Shown: positions 1-8,083, numbered from the stretch's first letter. The stretch is DNA of 40,959 nucleotides from Saprospiraceae bacterium (GCA_020627785.1 JAHDGF010000045.1:1-40959), one strand, 5' to 3'. Notes: generated by a model not told the origin, from the sequence alone. Numbers and translations: made by a program.

Positions 1-1618
1 AATCCCTTGAATTGGCCATGGTTTTACCTATGTTGTAATATAAAGTTGCGTCCTGGATGAATCCTTCATAGTTCCAAGTCTCTGGGTCAAATTCATCCGC
101 AGGAGCATGATATCTATCTTTAACATAACTTTCTTTAAACTCTACGGCATATTCTTTCCCCTTATCCCAGTGGTCATAACCGCCATCTCCATACAGTGCA
201 GGAACGCCTGCTTTCGCAAAATTAAAGTGATCTGATCGATAGAAGTATCCTTTCTCAGGTTCTTGCTCTTCCATAATATATCTACCTTGCTTTTCAACAG
301 CAACCTTTGCATAGTCATCCATATCTGAGTGTCCCATTCCTGTTATGGTAAAATCTCTCATTTTCCCAGCAGGATTTACACCATCCATATTTAAGTTACA
401 TACGGTTTTATTTAAAGGAAAGATTGGATTTTTTACATAATACTCTGAACCCAATAGTCCTTGTTCTTCTGCTGTTACAAAAAGAAACACAACTGATCTT
501 TCGGGCTTATTTTCGCTCTGGGCAAATGTGTTAGCTATTTCTAGAACGGCAGTTGTTCCCGAAGCGTTATCTAAGGCTCCGTTATAGATTGTATCTCCTT
601 CTACTGCTACACCTGTACCAATGTGGTCCCAATGGGCTGTATAAACTATATACTCGTTTGGATATTTACTACCCTTAATCATTCCTATTACATTTTTACT
701 TGTACATTCAGTGTACTCATTTTGTACAGACACGGTTGCTTTAGCTTTCAAAGATTTAGCCTTGTACCCTTTTTTTCTAGCTGCCCTAATCTCAGCGGTC
801 ATATCCAATCCGGCCTTATCAAATAAATCTTTAGCCGTATTCAAGGAGATCCAACCTTTCACCCCACAATCTTCTGAACGATCAATTCCTGACAATCCTT
901 GCTGACCGCCGGTCCACGATGATTCCACAACAAACCATGGATATCCTGCGGACGTAGTTTCATGAATAATCAACAAACCGTCAGCTCCTTGACGATCCGC
1001 CTCTTCATACTTGTATGTCCATCTTCCATAATAGGTCATGGTATTTCCTTTAAAGAAATTTTCATCCTCACCCCCAAAGCCAGGATCATTGACTAGCACT
1101 ACTGCAGTTTTACCCTTTAAGTCAATTCCTTCGAAATCATTCCAGCCACGTTCAGGCGCAACAATGCCGTAACCGCAAAAAACCAATTCCGAATCATTCA
1201 ATTCAACCTTATCTGCTTTTCTTTGGGTATGTACAACGAAGTCTTTAGGGAATCTGATATTTTGTGATTCGTCATCATAATCCAATTTCATTTCTTGTGA
1301 TGGATGACCTACAATTTCCAACAATGGAACATCTTGAATGTAGCTGGAGCCATTCCCAGGGCTAATACCCATGTCCTTCATTTGCTCAATTAAGTAGTCA
1401 ACAGTTTTTTCTTCGCCGTCAGAACAAGGCATCCTGCCCCCAAAGTCGTCACTCGCGAGAATAGCCATGTGATTTTTAATGGCTTCTTCAGACATAGCCT
1501 TTACAATTTCTTTTTCAATATTAGCTGAACTCTCACTCTTACATTGAACAAAGACTAATCCAATGGTAATAAATAGACACGCAATAAATAGTGATCTTGA
1601 CATTCCAAAAATTTTCAT
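1..1618 (-). CDS. M28 family metallopeptidase lipoprotein (3' end outside window)
   Basis: The reading frame is open from an ATG at 1618 to the left edge (539 residues, no stop), so the C-terminus is missing. It starts with a hydrophobic signal segment ending in Cys26 (FVQC followed by KSE), suggesting a lipoprotein, although Gln before the Cys makes the lipobox imperfect. A protease-associated (PA) type insert lies roughly at residues 130-290 and the zinc aminopeptidase core follows. Visible M28 metal-site motifs are HWDH (His329), ALDNASG (Asp350), an EEQG acid pair, LNMDG and a late SDHFNF histidine. The family removes N-terminal amino acids from peptides in the periplasm or at the cell surface. 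The gene begins 23 bases after the stop of the YeeE-like gene on the same strand, so co-transcription is possible but the functions look unrelated. The family call is firm; substrate is unknown. Confidence 0.9.
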   Translation of the reverse strand, partial: MKIFGMSRSLFIACLFITIGLVFVQCKSESSANIEKEIVKAMSEEAIKNHMAILASDDFGGRMPCSDGEEKTVDYLIEQMKDMGISPGNGSSYIQDVPLLEIVGHPSQEMKLDYDDESQNIRFPKDFVVHTQRKADKVELNDSELVFCGYGIVAPERGWNDFEGIDLKGKTAVVLVNDPGFGGEDENFFKGNTMTYYGRWTYKYEEADRQGADGLLIIHETTSAGYPWFVVESSWTGGQQGLSGIDRSEDCGVKGWISLNTAKDLFDKAGLDMTAEIRAARKKGYKAKSLKAKATVSVQNEYTECTSKNVIGMIKGSKYPNEYIVYTAHWDHIGTGVAVEGDTIYNGALDNASGTTAVLEIANTFAQSENKPERSVVFLFVTAEEQGLLGSEYYVKNPIFPLNKTVCNLNMDGVNPAGKMRDFTITGMGHSDMDDYAKVAVEKQGRYIMEEQEPEKGYFYRSDHFNFAKAGVPALYGDGGYDHWDKGKEYAVEFKESYVKDRYHAPADEFDPETWNYEGFIQDATLYYNIGKTMANSRD

Positions 1619-1641
1619 GAATTTATGGAAAATCGCTTAGG

Positions 1642-2055
1642 TCAGTGTGGAAGTTTATGTCTTATTTTACCATAAACGAAAGTACCAATGAAGGCACTAA
1701 TTAATATTACTAAGATGACTAGATAGCCATTACCTAATAAAACATATAAAGGACCAGGACAAGCGCCCGTCATTGCCCATCCCAAACCAAATACGGTTCC
1801 TCCAAATAGACTTGCCTTATACGTTTCAGGTTTTGCTTTAAAATTTAATGGTAACCCATCAACAGTCTTCACATCCATCTTTTTGAGTAAGGCATACATG
1901 GCCGCCCCAAGTATCACAGCAACCCCAATAATACCATACATGTGGATACTCTGAAATCGAAACATTTCTTGAATTCGATACCATGAAACTGCTTCTGACT
2001 TAGTCATTATGATCCCAAATAAAATTCCAATTAGAAGAAAGCTTAACTTTTTCAT
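1642..2055 (-). CDS. YeeE/YedE-like membrane protein, short subunit (DUF6691 type)
   Basis: A 137-residue integral membrane protein with about four hydrophobic segments (roughly 4-18, 40-57, 83-108 and 110-130). The conserved GACPGP motif with Cys99 matches the DUF6691/YeeE group. Members of the wider YeeE/YedE family (TsuA, PmpA/PmpB) move thiosulfate or other sulfur compounds across the inner membrane using conserved cysteines; that role is known for relatives and inferred here. It follows the larger YeeE-like gene with only 3 bases between them, and the two are probably halves of one transporter. The persulfide dioxygenase/rhodanese gene is upstream in the same operon, which supports a sulfur-handling role. 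Confidence 0.85.
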   Translation of the reverse strand: MKKLSFLLIGILFGIIMTKSEAVSWYRIQEMFRFQSIHMYGIIGVAVILGAAMYALLKKMDVKTVDGLPLNFKAKPETYKASLFGGTVFGLGWAMTGACPGPLYVLLGNGYLVILVILISAFIGTFVYGKIRHKLPH

Positions 2056-2058
2056 ACG

Positions 2059-2622
2059 CTATGCAAATAGTAAAGGATAAATTAAATGAGTTGTAAAAAG
2101 TCCACCGATAAAGAAACCGATGACTGCGACTAAAGATGGAAGTTGTAAATTGGATAATCCTGTAATGGCATGTCCGGAAGTACATCCACCAGCCCACCGG
2201 GTTCCAAATCCTATCGCAAAACCACCAAGAACAAATAATATGAAACCTTGCACGGTCATGAGATATTCAAAGGAAAACAACTCCTTAGGCAATAAACCCT
2301 CAGATGGCGCGGCAATGCCTAAGGCTGTTAAATCATTTATAGTAGCTTGTGAGATTTGTACTGGCTCTGGACTAGCTAAGAATTCTCCTGCAATATATCC
2401 TCCAATTATTGTACCCATGACGAATAATAGGAGCCAACTAAAATCCTTCCAATCAAAATCAAAATAACTAGCACTTTTGCGGCCAGCGATCATAGAACAA
2501 ACAACCTTAAAAGAACTGGATACTCCAAATGCTCTTCCTGCAATTAAAAGCAAGAACATTACTAATACGATCATGACACCTGAAACACCCCAGTGCCAAG
2601 GATTACTTATTGTTTCAATCAT
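2059..2622 (-). CDS. YeeE/YedE-like sulfur transporter, large subunit (Sulf_transp family)
   Basis: A 187-residue membrane protein with hydrophobic stretches near 13-30, 62-82, 122-142 and 163-180. The GGCTSGH motif (Cys147, His151) is the signature of the YeeE/YedE sulfur-transport family, and Cys42 in a VVCSM context may be a second sulfur-relay residue. Relatives take up thiosulfate through cysteine-mediated relay. The gene lies 12 bases downstream of the CstB-like gene and 3 bases upstream of the shorter YeeE-like partner. The likely job is moving thiosulfate or a related sulfane-sulfur compound to or from the cytoplasmic rhodanese; direction and substrate cannot be read from sequence. 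Confidence 0.88.
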   Translation of the reverse strand: MIETISNPWHWGVSGVMIVLVMFLLLIAGRAFGVSSSFKVVCSMIAGRKSASYFDFDWKDFSWLLLFVMGTIIGGYIAGEFLASPEPVQISQATINDLTALGIAAPSEGLLPKELFSFEYLMTVQGFILFVLGGFAIGFGTRWAGGCTSGHAITGLSNLQLPSLVAVIGFFIGGLFTTHLIYPLLFA

Positions 2623-2634
2623 CTGAAATTGAAT

Positions 2635-4041
2635 TTAACTTACCAAAGATGGACAAGATCCTTCTAAGATTGCTTCTTTTGAAAGCGATTCAAAACTACC
2701 TTGAACATTTACTAAATTTTTGATACCCTTTGAATAAAGGATTGAAGATGCAACGGTAGATCTATAGCCACTTCTACAATGCAGATAATTCAAATCTTTC
2801 CAATCAATATCAGAAAAATTCTCTTGCATAAAATCTAAGGCTAAATGTTTTGCTGTAGAGATATGTTTAGTGTCCCATTCCCCTGGTTTCCTAACATCAA
2901 CAATCTTCAAATTGGGGTTATCTTTATATAGACTATTAAAGTTTTCTGAATTTATAGTTTCAATTTTTTCTACTTCTTTACCTTCTTTTTCCCATACTTC
3001 AAAGCCACCGCTAAGAAATCCTAAGGTTTGATCATATCCTACTCTGGCTAACCTCCTTACCGTTTCCAAACCTCGACCTTCTGGAGTTACTAAAATGATT
3101 TTTTGGTTAATGTCTTTTATTAAAGTTCCTACCCAAGGTGCAAAACTACCGTCCAAACCTATGAACCATGAATTTGGGATGAAGCCCTTTACGAATTCCT
3201 CTTTAGATCGAACATCTAAAATTAAAACGTCTTTTTGTTCTGCAAGGGTTTCAAATTGACGTATTGATAATGAGCGATTTCCTCTATCTAAAACTGAATC
3301 AATGGAATCATAACCAATCTTATTTAGTTTAGCATTCTTTGCAAAATATTGTGGCGGGGCTTGCAATCCATCTGTGACCTCCTTGATGAATTCATCTTTT
3401 GTCATGTTCTCAGCCAAGGCATAGTTTTCTTGCTTTTGTTTACCCAGCGTACTCCAAGTTTCACTACTCATATTCTTTCCACATGAGCTGCCTTGTCCAT
3501 GTGCCGGATATATGATGAGATCATCTGGCAAGACCATTATTTTGTTTCTCAAACTATCATACAGCCATCCAGCCAAATCTTCTTGGGTCAATCCTGTTGC
3601 CTTTTGAGCAAGATCAGGTCTTCCTACATCTCCAATGAATAATGTATCACCAGTAAACAATGCATGTTCCTTACCCTCTTCATTTATCAATAGATAACAA
3701 GTACTCTCTGGAGTATGTCCCGGTGTATGAATTGCTCTTATTGTTACATCGCCAACTTTGAATTCTTCTCCATCCTTAGCATTATGAACATCAAAGCTTG
3801 TTTCTGCCTGAGGACCAAAAACTATTTTAGCTCCTGTTTTTTTGGCTAAGTCAACATGACCTGAGACAAAATCAGCATGAAAATGTGTTTCAAAAATGTA
3901 TTTAATTTTAACACCCAATTTTTCAGCCCTAATTAAATATGGACTTGTTTCCCGCAGTGGGTCAATAACCACTGCCTCTCCTTTAGATTGGATGAAATAT
4001 GCCCCTTGGGCCAAACATTTAGTATATATCTGCTCTATCAT
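2635..4041 (-). CDS. CstB-like persulfide dioxygenase with two rhodanese domains
   Basis: A 468-residue cytoplasmic protein. Residues about 1-230 form a metallo-beta-lactamase fold of the ETHE1 persulfide dioxygenase type, with THFHADFVSGH (His53, His55, Asp57, His62), GHTPEST, FTGDTLF and a YPAHG histidine. Two rhodanese domains follow. In the first (about 255-350) the active loop reads VTPEGRG and has no cysteine, so it is a pseudo-rhodanese. The second (about 365-468) has HCRSGYRS with Cys422 as the likely persulfide-carrying residue. This order matches Staphylococcus CstB (about 444 residues), which oxidises persulfides to thiosulfate during sulfide detoxification. It is the first gene of a tight operon with two YeeE-type membrane proteins. 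The start is the ATG at 4041. The exact product (sulfite or thiosulfate) is inferred. Confidence 0.92.
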   Translation of the reverse strand: MIEQIYTKCLAQGAYFIQSKGEAVVIDPLRETSPYLIRAEKLGVKIKYIFETHFHADFVSGHVDLAKKTGAKIVFGPQAETSFDVHNAKDGEEFKVGDVTIRAIHTPGHTPESTCYLLINEEGKEHALFTGDTLFIGDVGRPDLAQKATGLTQEDLAGWLYDSLRNKIMVLPDDLIIYPAHGQGSSCGKNMSSETWSTLGKQKQENYALAENMTKDEFIKEVTDGLQAPPQYFAKNAKLNKIGYDSIDSVLDRGNRSLSIRQFETLAEQKDVLILDVRSKEEFVKGFIPNSWFIGLDGSFAPWVGTLIKDINQKIILVTPEGRGLETVRRLARVGYDQTLGFLSGGFEVWEKEGKEVEKIETINSENFNSLYKDNPNLKIVDVRKPGEWDTKHISTAKHLALDFMQENFSDIDWKDLNYLHCRSGYRSTVASSILYSKGIKNLVNVQGSFESLSKEAILEGSCPSLVS

Positions 4042-4083
4042 TTGCGAAAGCGAAAAATTAATACAAAATATATAAAGATTAAT

Positions 4084-4161
4084 GAATTAGGGTCTAGACC
4101 GTAATATTCAAAGTAATAACACTTAATCCATTCATTTGTTACGCATTAGAATTAGGGTCTA
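4084..4161. repeat. 13-bp direct repeat flanking the gap upstream of the sulfur operon
   Basis: The 13-mer GAATTAGGGTCTA occurs at 4084-4096 and again at 4149-4161. The second copy overlaps the stop codon of the DUF983 gene (4152-4154). The first copy overlaps a perfect 10-base palindrome, GGTCTAGACC, at 4091-4100. It could be a small tandem-duplication remnant or a protein-binding site for the promoter of the sulfur operon. No function is shown. Confidence 0.5.
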
Positions 4162-4505
4162 AATTTAACAAGCATATGAATATATAAAGATCTAGAAAGA
4201 CGTAATATTTTCAGGTAAATTATTGCTCCAATCAGTAAGACAATTCCCATGGCACCATCTGCGCTCCACCCTTCTTTAAAGACCAGAAATAAAGCCACTG
4301 CCAAAAACAAAAATGAAGTTATAATGTATGAAACAAACATTGCTCCGAAATAAAAACCGGGCTCAGGTTCAAAATCCAAATTGCAATTTGAACAAGTTTC
4401 ATTCATTGCCAAAGGCTTTTTTAAAACAAAGGGTTCAATAAACAGTTGCCCTTGTCGACATCGTGGGCAGGTATAACGCCAGCTGCTTTTAAGCCAGGCT
4501 ATCAT
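4152..4505 (-). CDS. DUF983 family membrane protein
   Basis: A 117-residue protein. The N-terminal cytoplasmic part carries two CxxC pairs (Cys13/Cys16 and Cys38/Cys41), predicted to form a zinc ribbon. After the conserved FEPEPGFYFGAMFVSY segment come two transmembrane helices at about 52-75 and 82-100. This is the standard DUF983 layout found across Bacteroidota and Proteobacteria; no biochemical function is established. Its ATG overlaps the lysA stop by 4 bases, so it is translationally coupled as the last gene of ridA-lysA-DUF983. Confidence 0.85.
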   Translation of the reverse strand: MIAWLKSSWRYTCPRCRQGQLFIEPFVLKKPLAMNETCSNCNLDFEPEPGFYFGAMFVSYIITSFLFLAVALFLVFKEGWSADGAMGIVLLIGAIIYLKILRLSRSLYIHMLVKFRP

Positions 4506-5698
4506 ATCTCCACCATTATTTGATTCTGTAGAATATCTTCAAGACTTTCTCTCGTTCGAATTAAATGAGCTTGATTCTTATAAATAAGCACCTCTGCAGG
4601 CCGATATCTAGAATTATAATTTGAGGACATACTAAAGCAATAAGCTCCAGCATTATTAAACTTTAAATAATCACCTTTTCTTACTTCAGGTAACATCCGA
4701 TTACTTGCGAAGGTGTCAGACTCACAGATATAGCCCACGATGTTATATAGTTTATCGCTACCATCTGGATTGCTTATATTTTCAATATGATGATAGGCGT
4801 TATAGAACATTGGTCTAATTAGATGATTAAACCCGGAATCAAGGTGAACAAAAGTACAGGCTGTTGTCTGCTTTATTACATTTACTTTTGTGATAAAAGA
4901 TCCTGCTTCACTTACCAAAAACTTACCCGGTTCAAATTTTAAATGAAAGTCCTTCCCCATCTTGATGCAGAATTTATTAAATACTACACTAAATTTTTCT
5001 CCAAAACTTTTAATATCTGTAGCATAATCATTCGGTTTATATGGCACCTTGAATCCACTACCAAAATCTAAATATTCTAATTGTTCAAATGATTCTGCCG
5101 CACTAAATATCAATTCCGCTGCTCTAATGAAAATCTCACCATCATGAATATCAGATCCAGTATGTACATGCAAACCGTTAATCCGTACATTATACTGTTC
5201 CACTATTCGATGTACATGTGGTAGCTGATGAATCGAAATACCAAATTTAGAATCGATCGTTCCCACTGAAATCTTTGAATTCCCCCCACCCAATAAATGC
5301 GGGTTTATTCTGATGCATAAAGGAATATCTGGATACTTACTTGCTAGATATTCAAGCATATCAATGTTATCTACATTCACAGAAACTCCAAAAGAAATGG
5401 CTCGATCGTATTCTTCTTCCCCAACCCCATTAGGAGTAAACATTATTTCTGAGGGTTCAAACCCTGCCTTTAATCCTAATTGAATTTCTTGGACTGAAAC
5501 ACAATCCAGTCTTGCTCCAAGTTTTTTTAAAAGTTTTAGAATACTAAGATTCGTCAAGGCCTTACAAGCATAGTGAATGTCGAGATTCTTAACATCAAAT
5601 GCTGATTTAAACAAATTGAATTTTTGCTCAATAATATCACCATCGTATACATATAAGGGGGCCTTATATTGTTCGGTAAGTTCTAAGAAATCTGACAT
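4502..5698 (-). CDS. lysA: diaminopimelate decarboxylase
   Basis: A 398-residue fold-type III PLP enzyme that decarboxylates meso-diaminopimelate to L-lysine, the last step of lysine synthesis. The PLP lysine is Lys46 in the HYACKA motif. Also present are HVHTGSDI, the glycine-rich phosphate loop DFGSGF, and the CESDTFA motif supplying the active-site cysteine from the partner subunit of the dimer. The length is normal for the family. The upstream ridA stop is 1 base from the ATG, and the DUF983 gene overlaps the 3' end by 4 bases, giving a compact operon. Another fold-type III decarboxylase is conceivable, but the FEPGKFLVSEAG and CESDTFA motifs favour LysA. Confidence 0.93.
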   Translation of the reverse strand: MSDFLELTEQYKAPLYVYDGDIIEQKFNLFKSAFDVKNLDIHYACKALTNLSILKLLKKLGARLDCVSVQEIQLGLKAGFEPSEIMFTPNGVGEEEYDRAISFGVSVNVDNIDMLEYLASKYPDIPLCIRINPHLLGGGNSKISVGTIDSKFGISIHQLPHVHRIVEQYNVRINGLHVHTGSDIHDGEIFIRAAELIFSAAESFEQLEYLDFGSGFKVPYKPNDYATDIKSFGEKFSVVFNKFCIKMGKDFHLKFEPGKFLVSEAGSFITKVNVIKQTTACTFVHLDSGFNHLIRPMFYNAYHHIENISNPDGSDKLYNIVGYICESDTFASNRMLPEVRKGDYLKFNNAGAYCFSMSSNYNSRYRPAEVLIYKNQAHLIRTRESLEDILQNQIMVEI

Positions 5699-5699
5699 T

Positions 5700-6113
5700 T
5701 TAACTTTTTTTGTAGGCTACTACTTTAATTTCAACTAATAAGTGAGGATGTGGCAATTGATGAACTGCTACTGTAGTTCTTGAAGGTTTTATCTCTTGAA
5801 AAAATTCCTTAAAGACTTCATTATAACCAGCGAAGTCATTCATATTTACTAGAAAACTTGATACTTCAACTACATGACTTAAATTCAAGTCTTTCGATTT
5901 CAGAATGTCTTCGATATTCGTAATTACAGTCCTCGTTTGTTCCCGAATATCTAGATTCATGGTGCCCATTTTATCTACTTGGTTAGCACCTGCAATGGTA
6001 TTATCTTTTCGACGAGAACTAGTCCCAGATACAAAATAAAAGTCACCAGCTTGACGGATATGACTATAAGTACCTCTCGGGGTTGCTTTATCTTTTAGAA
6101 TGTTTTCTGACAT
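5700..6113 (-). CDS. RidA-family enamine/imine deaminase
   Basis: A 137-residue protein of the RidA/YjgF family. The motif [20 protein letters not shown] contains the conserved Arg that binds the substrate carboxylate and the late Glu. These proteins hydrolyse reactive enamine or imine intermediates released by PLP enzymes; some relatives with the same C-terminal motif are 2-aminomuconate deaminases. I chose the ATG at 6113; a TTG two codons upstream is in frame but unnecessary. It lies 1 base from lysA, a PLP enzyme, which suggests a metabolite-repair role, although RidA genes also occur beside unrelated genes. The specific substrate is not known. Confidence 0.88.
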   Translation of the reverse strand: MSENILKDKATPRGTYSHIRQAGDFYFVSGTSSRRKDNTIAGANQVDKMGTMNLDIREQTRTVITNIEDILKSKDLNLSHVVEVSSFLVNMNDFAGYNEVFKEFFQEIKPSRTTVAVHQLPHPHLLVEIKVVAYKKS

Positions 6114-6150
6114 GGTCAAAATTAATACAATGAAAGCTTAATGTAAAAAA

Positions 6151-6177
6151 AAAGACCTGATCATTGATCAGGTCTTT
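6151..6177 (-). terminator. Rho-independent terminator after the RRM gene
   Basis: A perfect inverted repeat of 13 bases (AAAGACCTGATCA) around a single T, so in practice an 8-10 bp GC-containing stem and a short loop. On the minus strand it is followed by nine T residues (6145-6153 complement). It lies 21 bases beyond the RRM stop codon and before ridA on the same strand, separating the two transcription units. Confidence 0.88.
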
Positions 6178-6197
6178 TCTAAAATCAGAAATATTGA

Positions 6198-6503
6198 TTA
6201 GTATCTGTTATTTCTTCCTCCGCCGTAGCCTCCGCCACCTCGTCTATCACCTCCACCTTCTCTACGTGGTTGAGCTTTCTTAACAACAATAGTTCTACCA
6301 TCTAGGTCAGAGTCATTCAACTCCTCTATGGCTACCAATGCTTCTCCGTCATTAGGCATTTCAACGAATCCAAATCCTTTAGACCTGTTCTCTTCTCGAT
6401 CAAAAATGATTTTAGCAGACTCTACTTCTCCGAATTCTTCAAATGCACTTCTCAACTGATCCTCTGAGGTTCCGTATGAGAGTTTTGCAACAAAAATATT
6501 CAT
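6198..6503 (-). CDS. glycine-rich RRM RNA-binding protein
   Basis: A 101-residue protein beginning MNIFVAKLSY at the ATG at 6503. The frame is open upstream to 6563, but that extension is only hydrophobic residues translated from T-rich sequence. Residues 1-75 are one RNA recognition motif: the RNP-2-like strand is NIFVAKL and RNP-1 is KGFGFVEM. The tail (about 78-101) is an Arg/Gly-rich RREGGGDRRGGGG stretch ending in NNRY. Such small RRM proteins are common in Bacteroidota and cyanobacteria, where they resemble cold-inducible RNA chaperones; the cold role is inference here. It stands alone, with its own terminator at 6151-6177 and a 187-base AT-rich upstream gap that may encode a long leader. 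Confidence 0.9.
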   Translation of the reverse strand: MNIFVAKLSYGTSEDQLRSAFEEFGEVESAKIIFDREENRSKGFGFVEMPNDGEALVAIEELNDSDLDGRTIVVKKAQPRREGGGDRRGGGGYGGGRNNRY

Positions 6504-6685
6504 GTAAAAAATTAAAAAAATTAAAAATAAGAGAAATCGGAAGTTAAATTTAAAACGGACCAAAAACTCAATAAAAAACTAAGGTATACAATAATTTATA
6601 AAAAAATCAAAATCGAAAAATTAATATCTCATTGAAATACCTATAATTTAAAACTACATTTTAATTTATATGGTTCCTTAAACAT

Positions 6686-6693
6686 CAAATTTA
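6686..6693 (-). promoter_or_regulatory. candidate -7 element for the RRM gene
   Basis: The minus strand reads TAAATTTG, fitting the Bacteroidota TAnnTTTG -7 consensus, and overlaps the stop codon of the upstream M24 gene. If used, transcription would start near 6679 and leave about 175 bases of AT-rich leader before the RRM ATG. No TTG -33 element is visible at the expected distance, so this is tentative. Confidence 0.35.
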
Positions 6694-8026
6694 TTTGGAT
6701 CTAGGGATGGATTTAATCTCTTTTTGGCGACCATCTAAATAATAGAATCCATTGGGACCAAACACACCATCCTCCTCTAGCATTATTCGGATGATCTTAT
6801 TCCAGCCAGGAATTTCCGTAGATGTATTTAACTCAATCGAATAGGCTGTATTTTCATATAACGGATAATCTCCACGACCTTTGGTTGCTCCTTGATTGTC
6901 CCACATACCGATCGTTGGTCCTGCAGCGTGACCATGCGTACCGATTGGGTGTGTATAAATACTTGGGTTTAAACCTTCTTCTTTGGCCTGCTCCAATGAG
7001 GCTTTTAGTATTTCATTACCTGTACTTCCAGTTTTAAAATTACTCGTTAATATATCCTGCAATCTGGATGAATTTTTATACGCTTGCTGAAGCACCTTTG
7101 GTACTGCAGTTTCGTCATCTTTAAGAACATAAAAGTGTTGCTGCTGATCTGTATTTAATCTAAGATAAGAAATGCCAAAGTCTACGTGCAACAAATCTCC
7201 TTTCTCTATGACTTGTCTTTCTGGTCTTTTTGAAAATGTCCTTAGGTGGTCGAAATTTTCAGGGTCAGCACGCTGGAGTGATACACTCGGATGGAACCAA
7301 GTATCAAGGCCCAAAAGATCTCACCCGATCCCTTAACCACCAAATGACATCCTCTGTTGCGGTTACACCAGGGGTTATTACTTTTGAAGAAAAAGCTTCA
7401 TTTAATATTTCATGACCAATAGCACATATTTCAGGAAAAATTTCAAGCTCTCGATTTGATCGAGTTTCAAGCCAAGCAATGGCTAACGGTTCAGCAGAAG
7501 TAATTCTTTCATGGTAATTCTCAGGAAGTTTTGCTAAAAAGTCTGTGTATTCTGTATAAACTAAGCCATCAGCTAATCCAAAATCACCTGAAATGTTGAG
7601 ACCTATTTTCTTTGGATCTCTATCCTTTATGATTTGATTTAACGCTTCCCATTGGTCACTATAAACATCTAAATCCCATGCACCTTTTAGCAACTTACCA
7701 ACATCATATCTAGCAATGGCTATTTTCTCAAATTCGGACTCAGGCTTTTGATAAAATACTAATATTGTTCGCCTTCTGGCTGATAACCATGTACTAGGCA
7801 GCATGGTCTTTAAAACAGGATCTTCATTATATTCTCTCGAGATAACAACCCACATATCAAAATCTTCCCTCTTCATCAAAATAGGTAATAAGGAATCCAA
7901 CCTTTCCTCTAAAATCTCATCGACAATTTTTGCCCGCTCTTTCTCCGGAAGTATATTGTTTATGGCTTGGGAAAATCCAAATGAGCAGCTACAACATAAA
8001 ATGATTACGAATTTTATTCTCCACAT
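6691..8026 (-). pseudogene. M24-family Xaa-Pro aminopeptidase, interrupted by a one-base frameshift
   Basis: Two overlapping frames give one protein. Frame one (8026 to 7304) has a signal peptide (about 1-20) and the N-terminal creatinase/prolidase domain, ending DRVRSFGP at a TGA. Frame two (read from about 7314 to 6691) continues with GLDTWFHPSV and the pita-bread catalytic domain: HVDFG and NTDQQ aspartates, THPIGTHGH histidine, SIELNT and IMLEEDG glutamates, so all five M24 metal ligands appear intact. The whole span is 1336 bases; removing one base gives 1335, a complete 444-residue frame. The extra base lies in a GGCCC run at 7308-7312 (plus strand). Upstream and downstream codons look fully conserved, so this is a sequencing error, a very recent inactivation or, less likely, recoding at CCT-TGA. 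Periplasmic removal of residues before proline is the family role. Confidence 0.85.
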
Positions 8027-8083
8027 AAACTTGATTTATGTTCATAAGATAACTAAAGCCATTATATTTTAGACAATAAAAAA

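Noticed and set aside
2120..2467. 115-codon plus-strand frame opposite the YeeE-like gene
   Set aside because: Antisense shadow of a gene with clear family motifs; proline-rich translation without domain features.
4050..4080. Minus-strand TATATTTTG before the CstB-like gene as a -7 element
   Set aside because: It has one extra T relative to TAnnTTTG; too weak to annotate as a promoter.
6117..6124. Minus-strand TAATTTTG, a TAnnTTTG match before ridA
   Set aside because: It is only 3 bases from the ATG, so transcription would start inside the gene.
6504..6563. N-terminal extension of the RRM protein (20 codons)
   Set aside because: It is a hydrophobic run translated from T-rich sequence; the conserved RRM starts exactly at the internal ATG.
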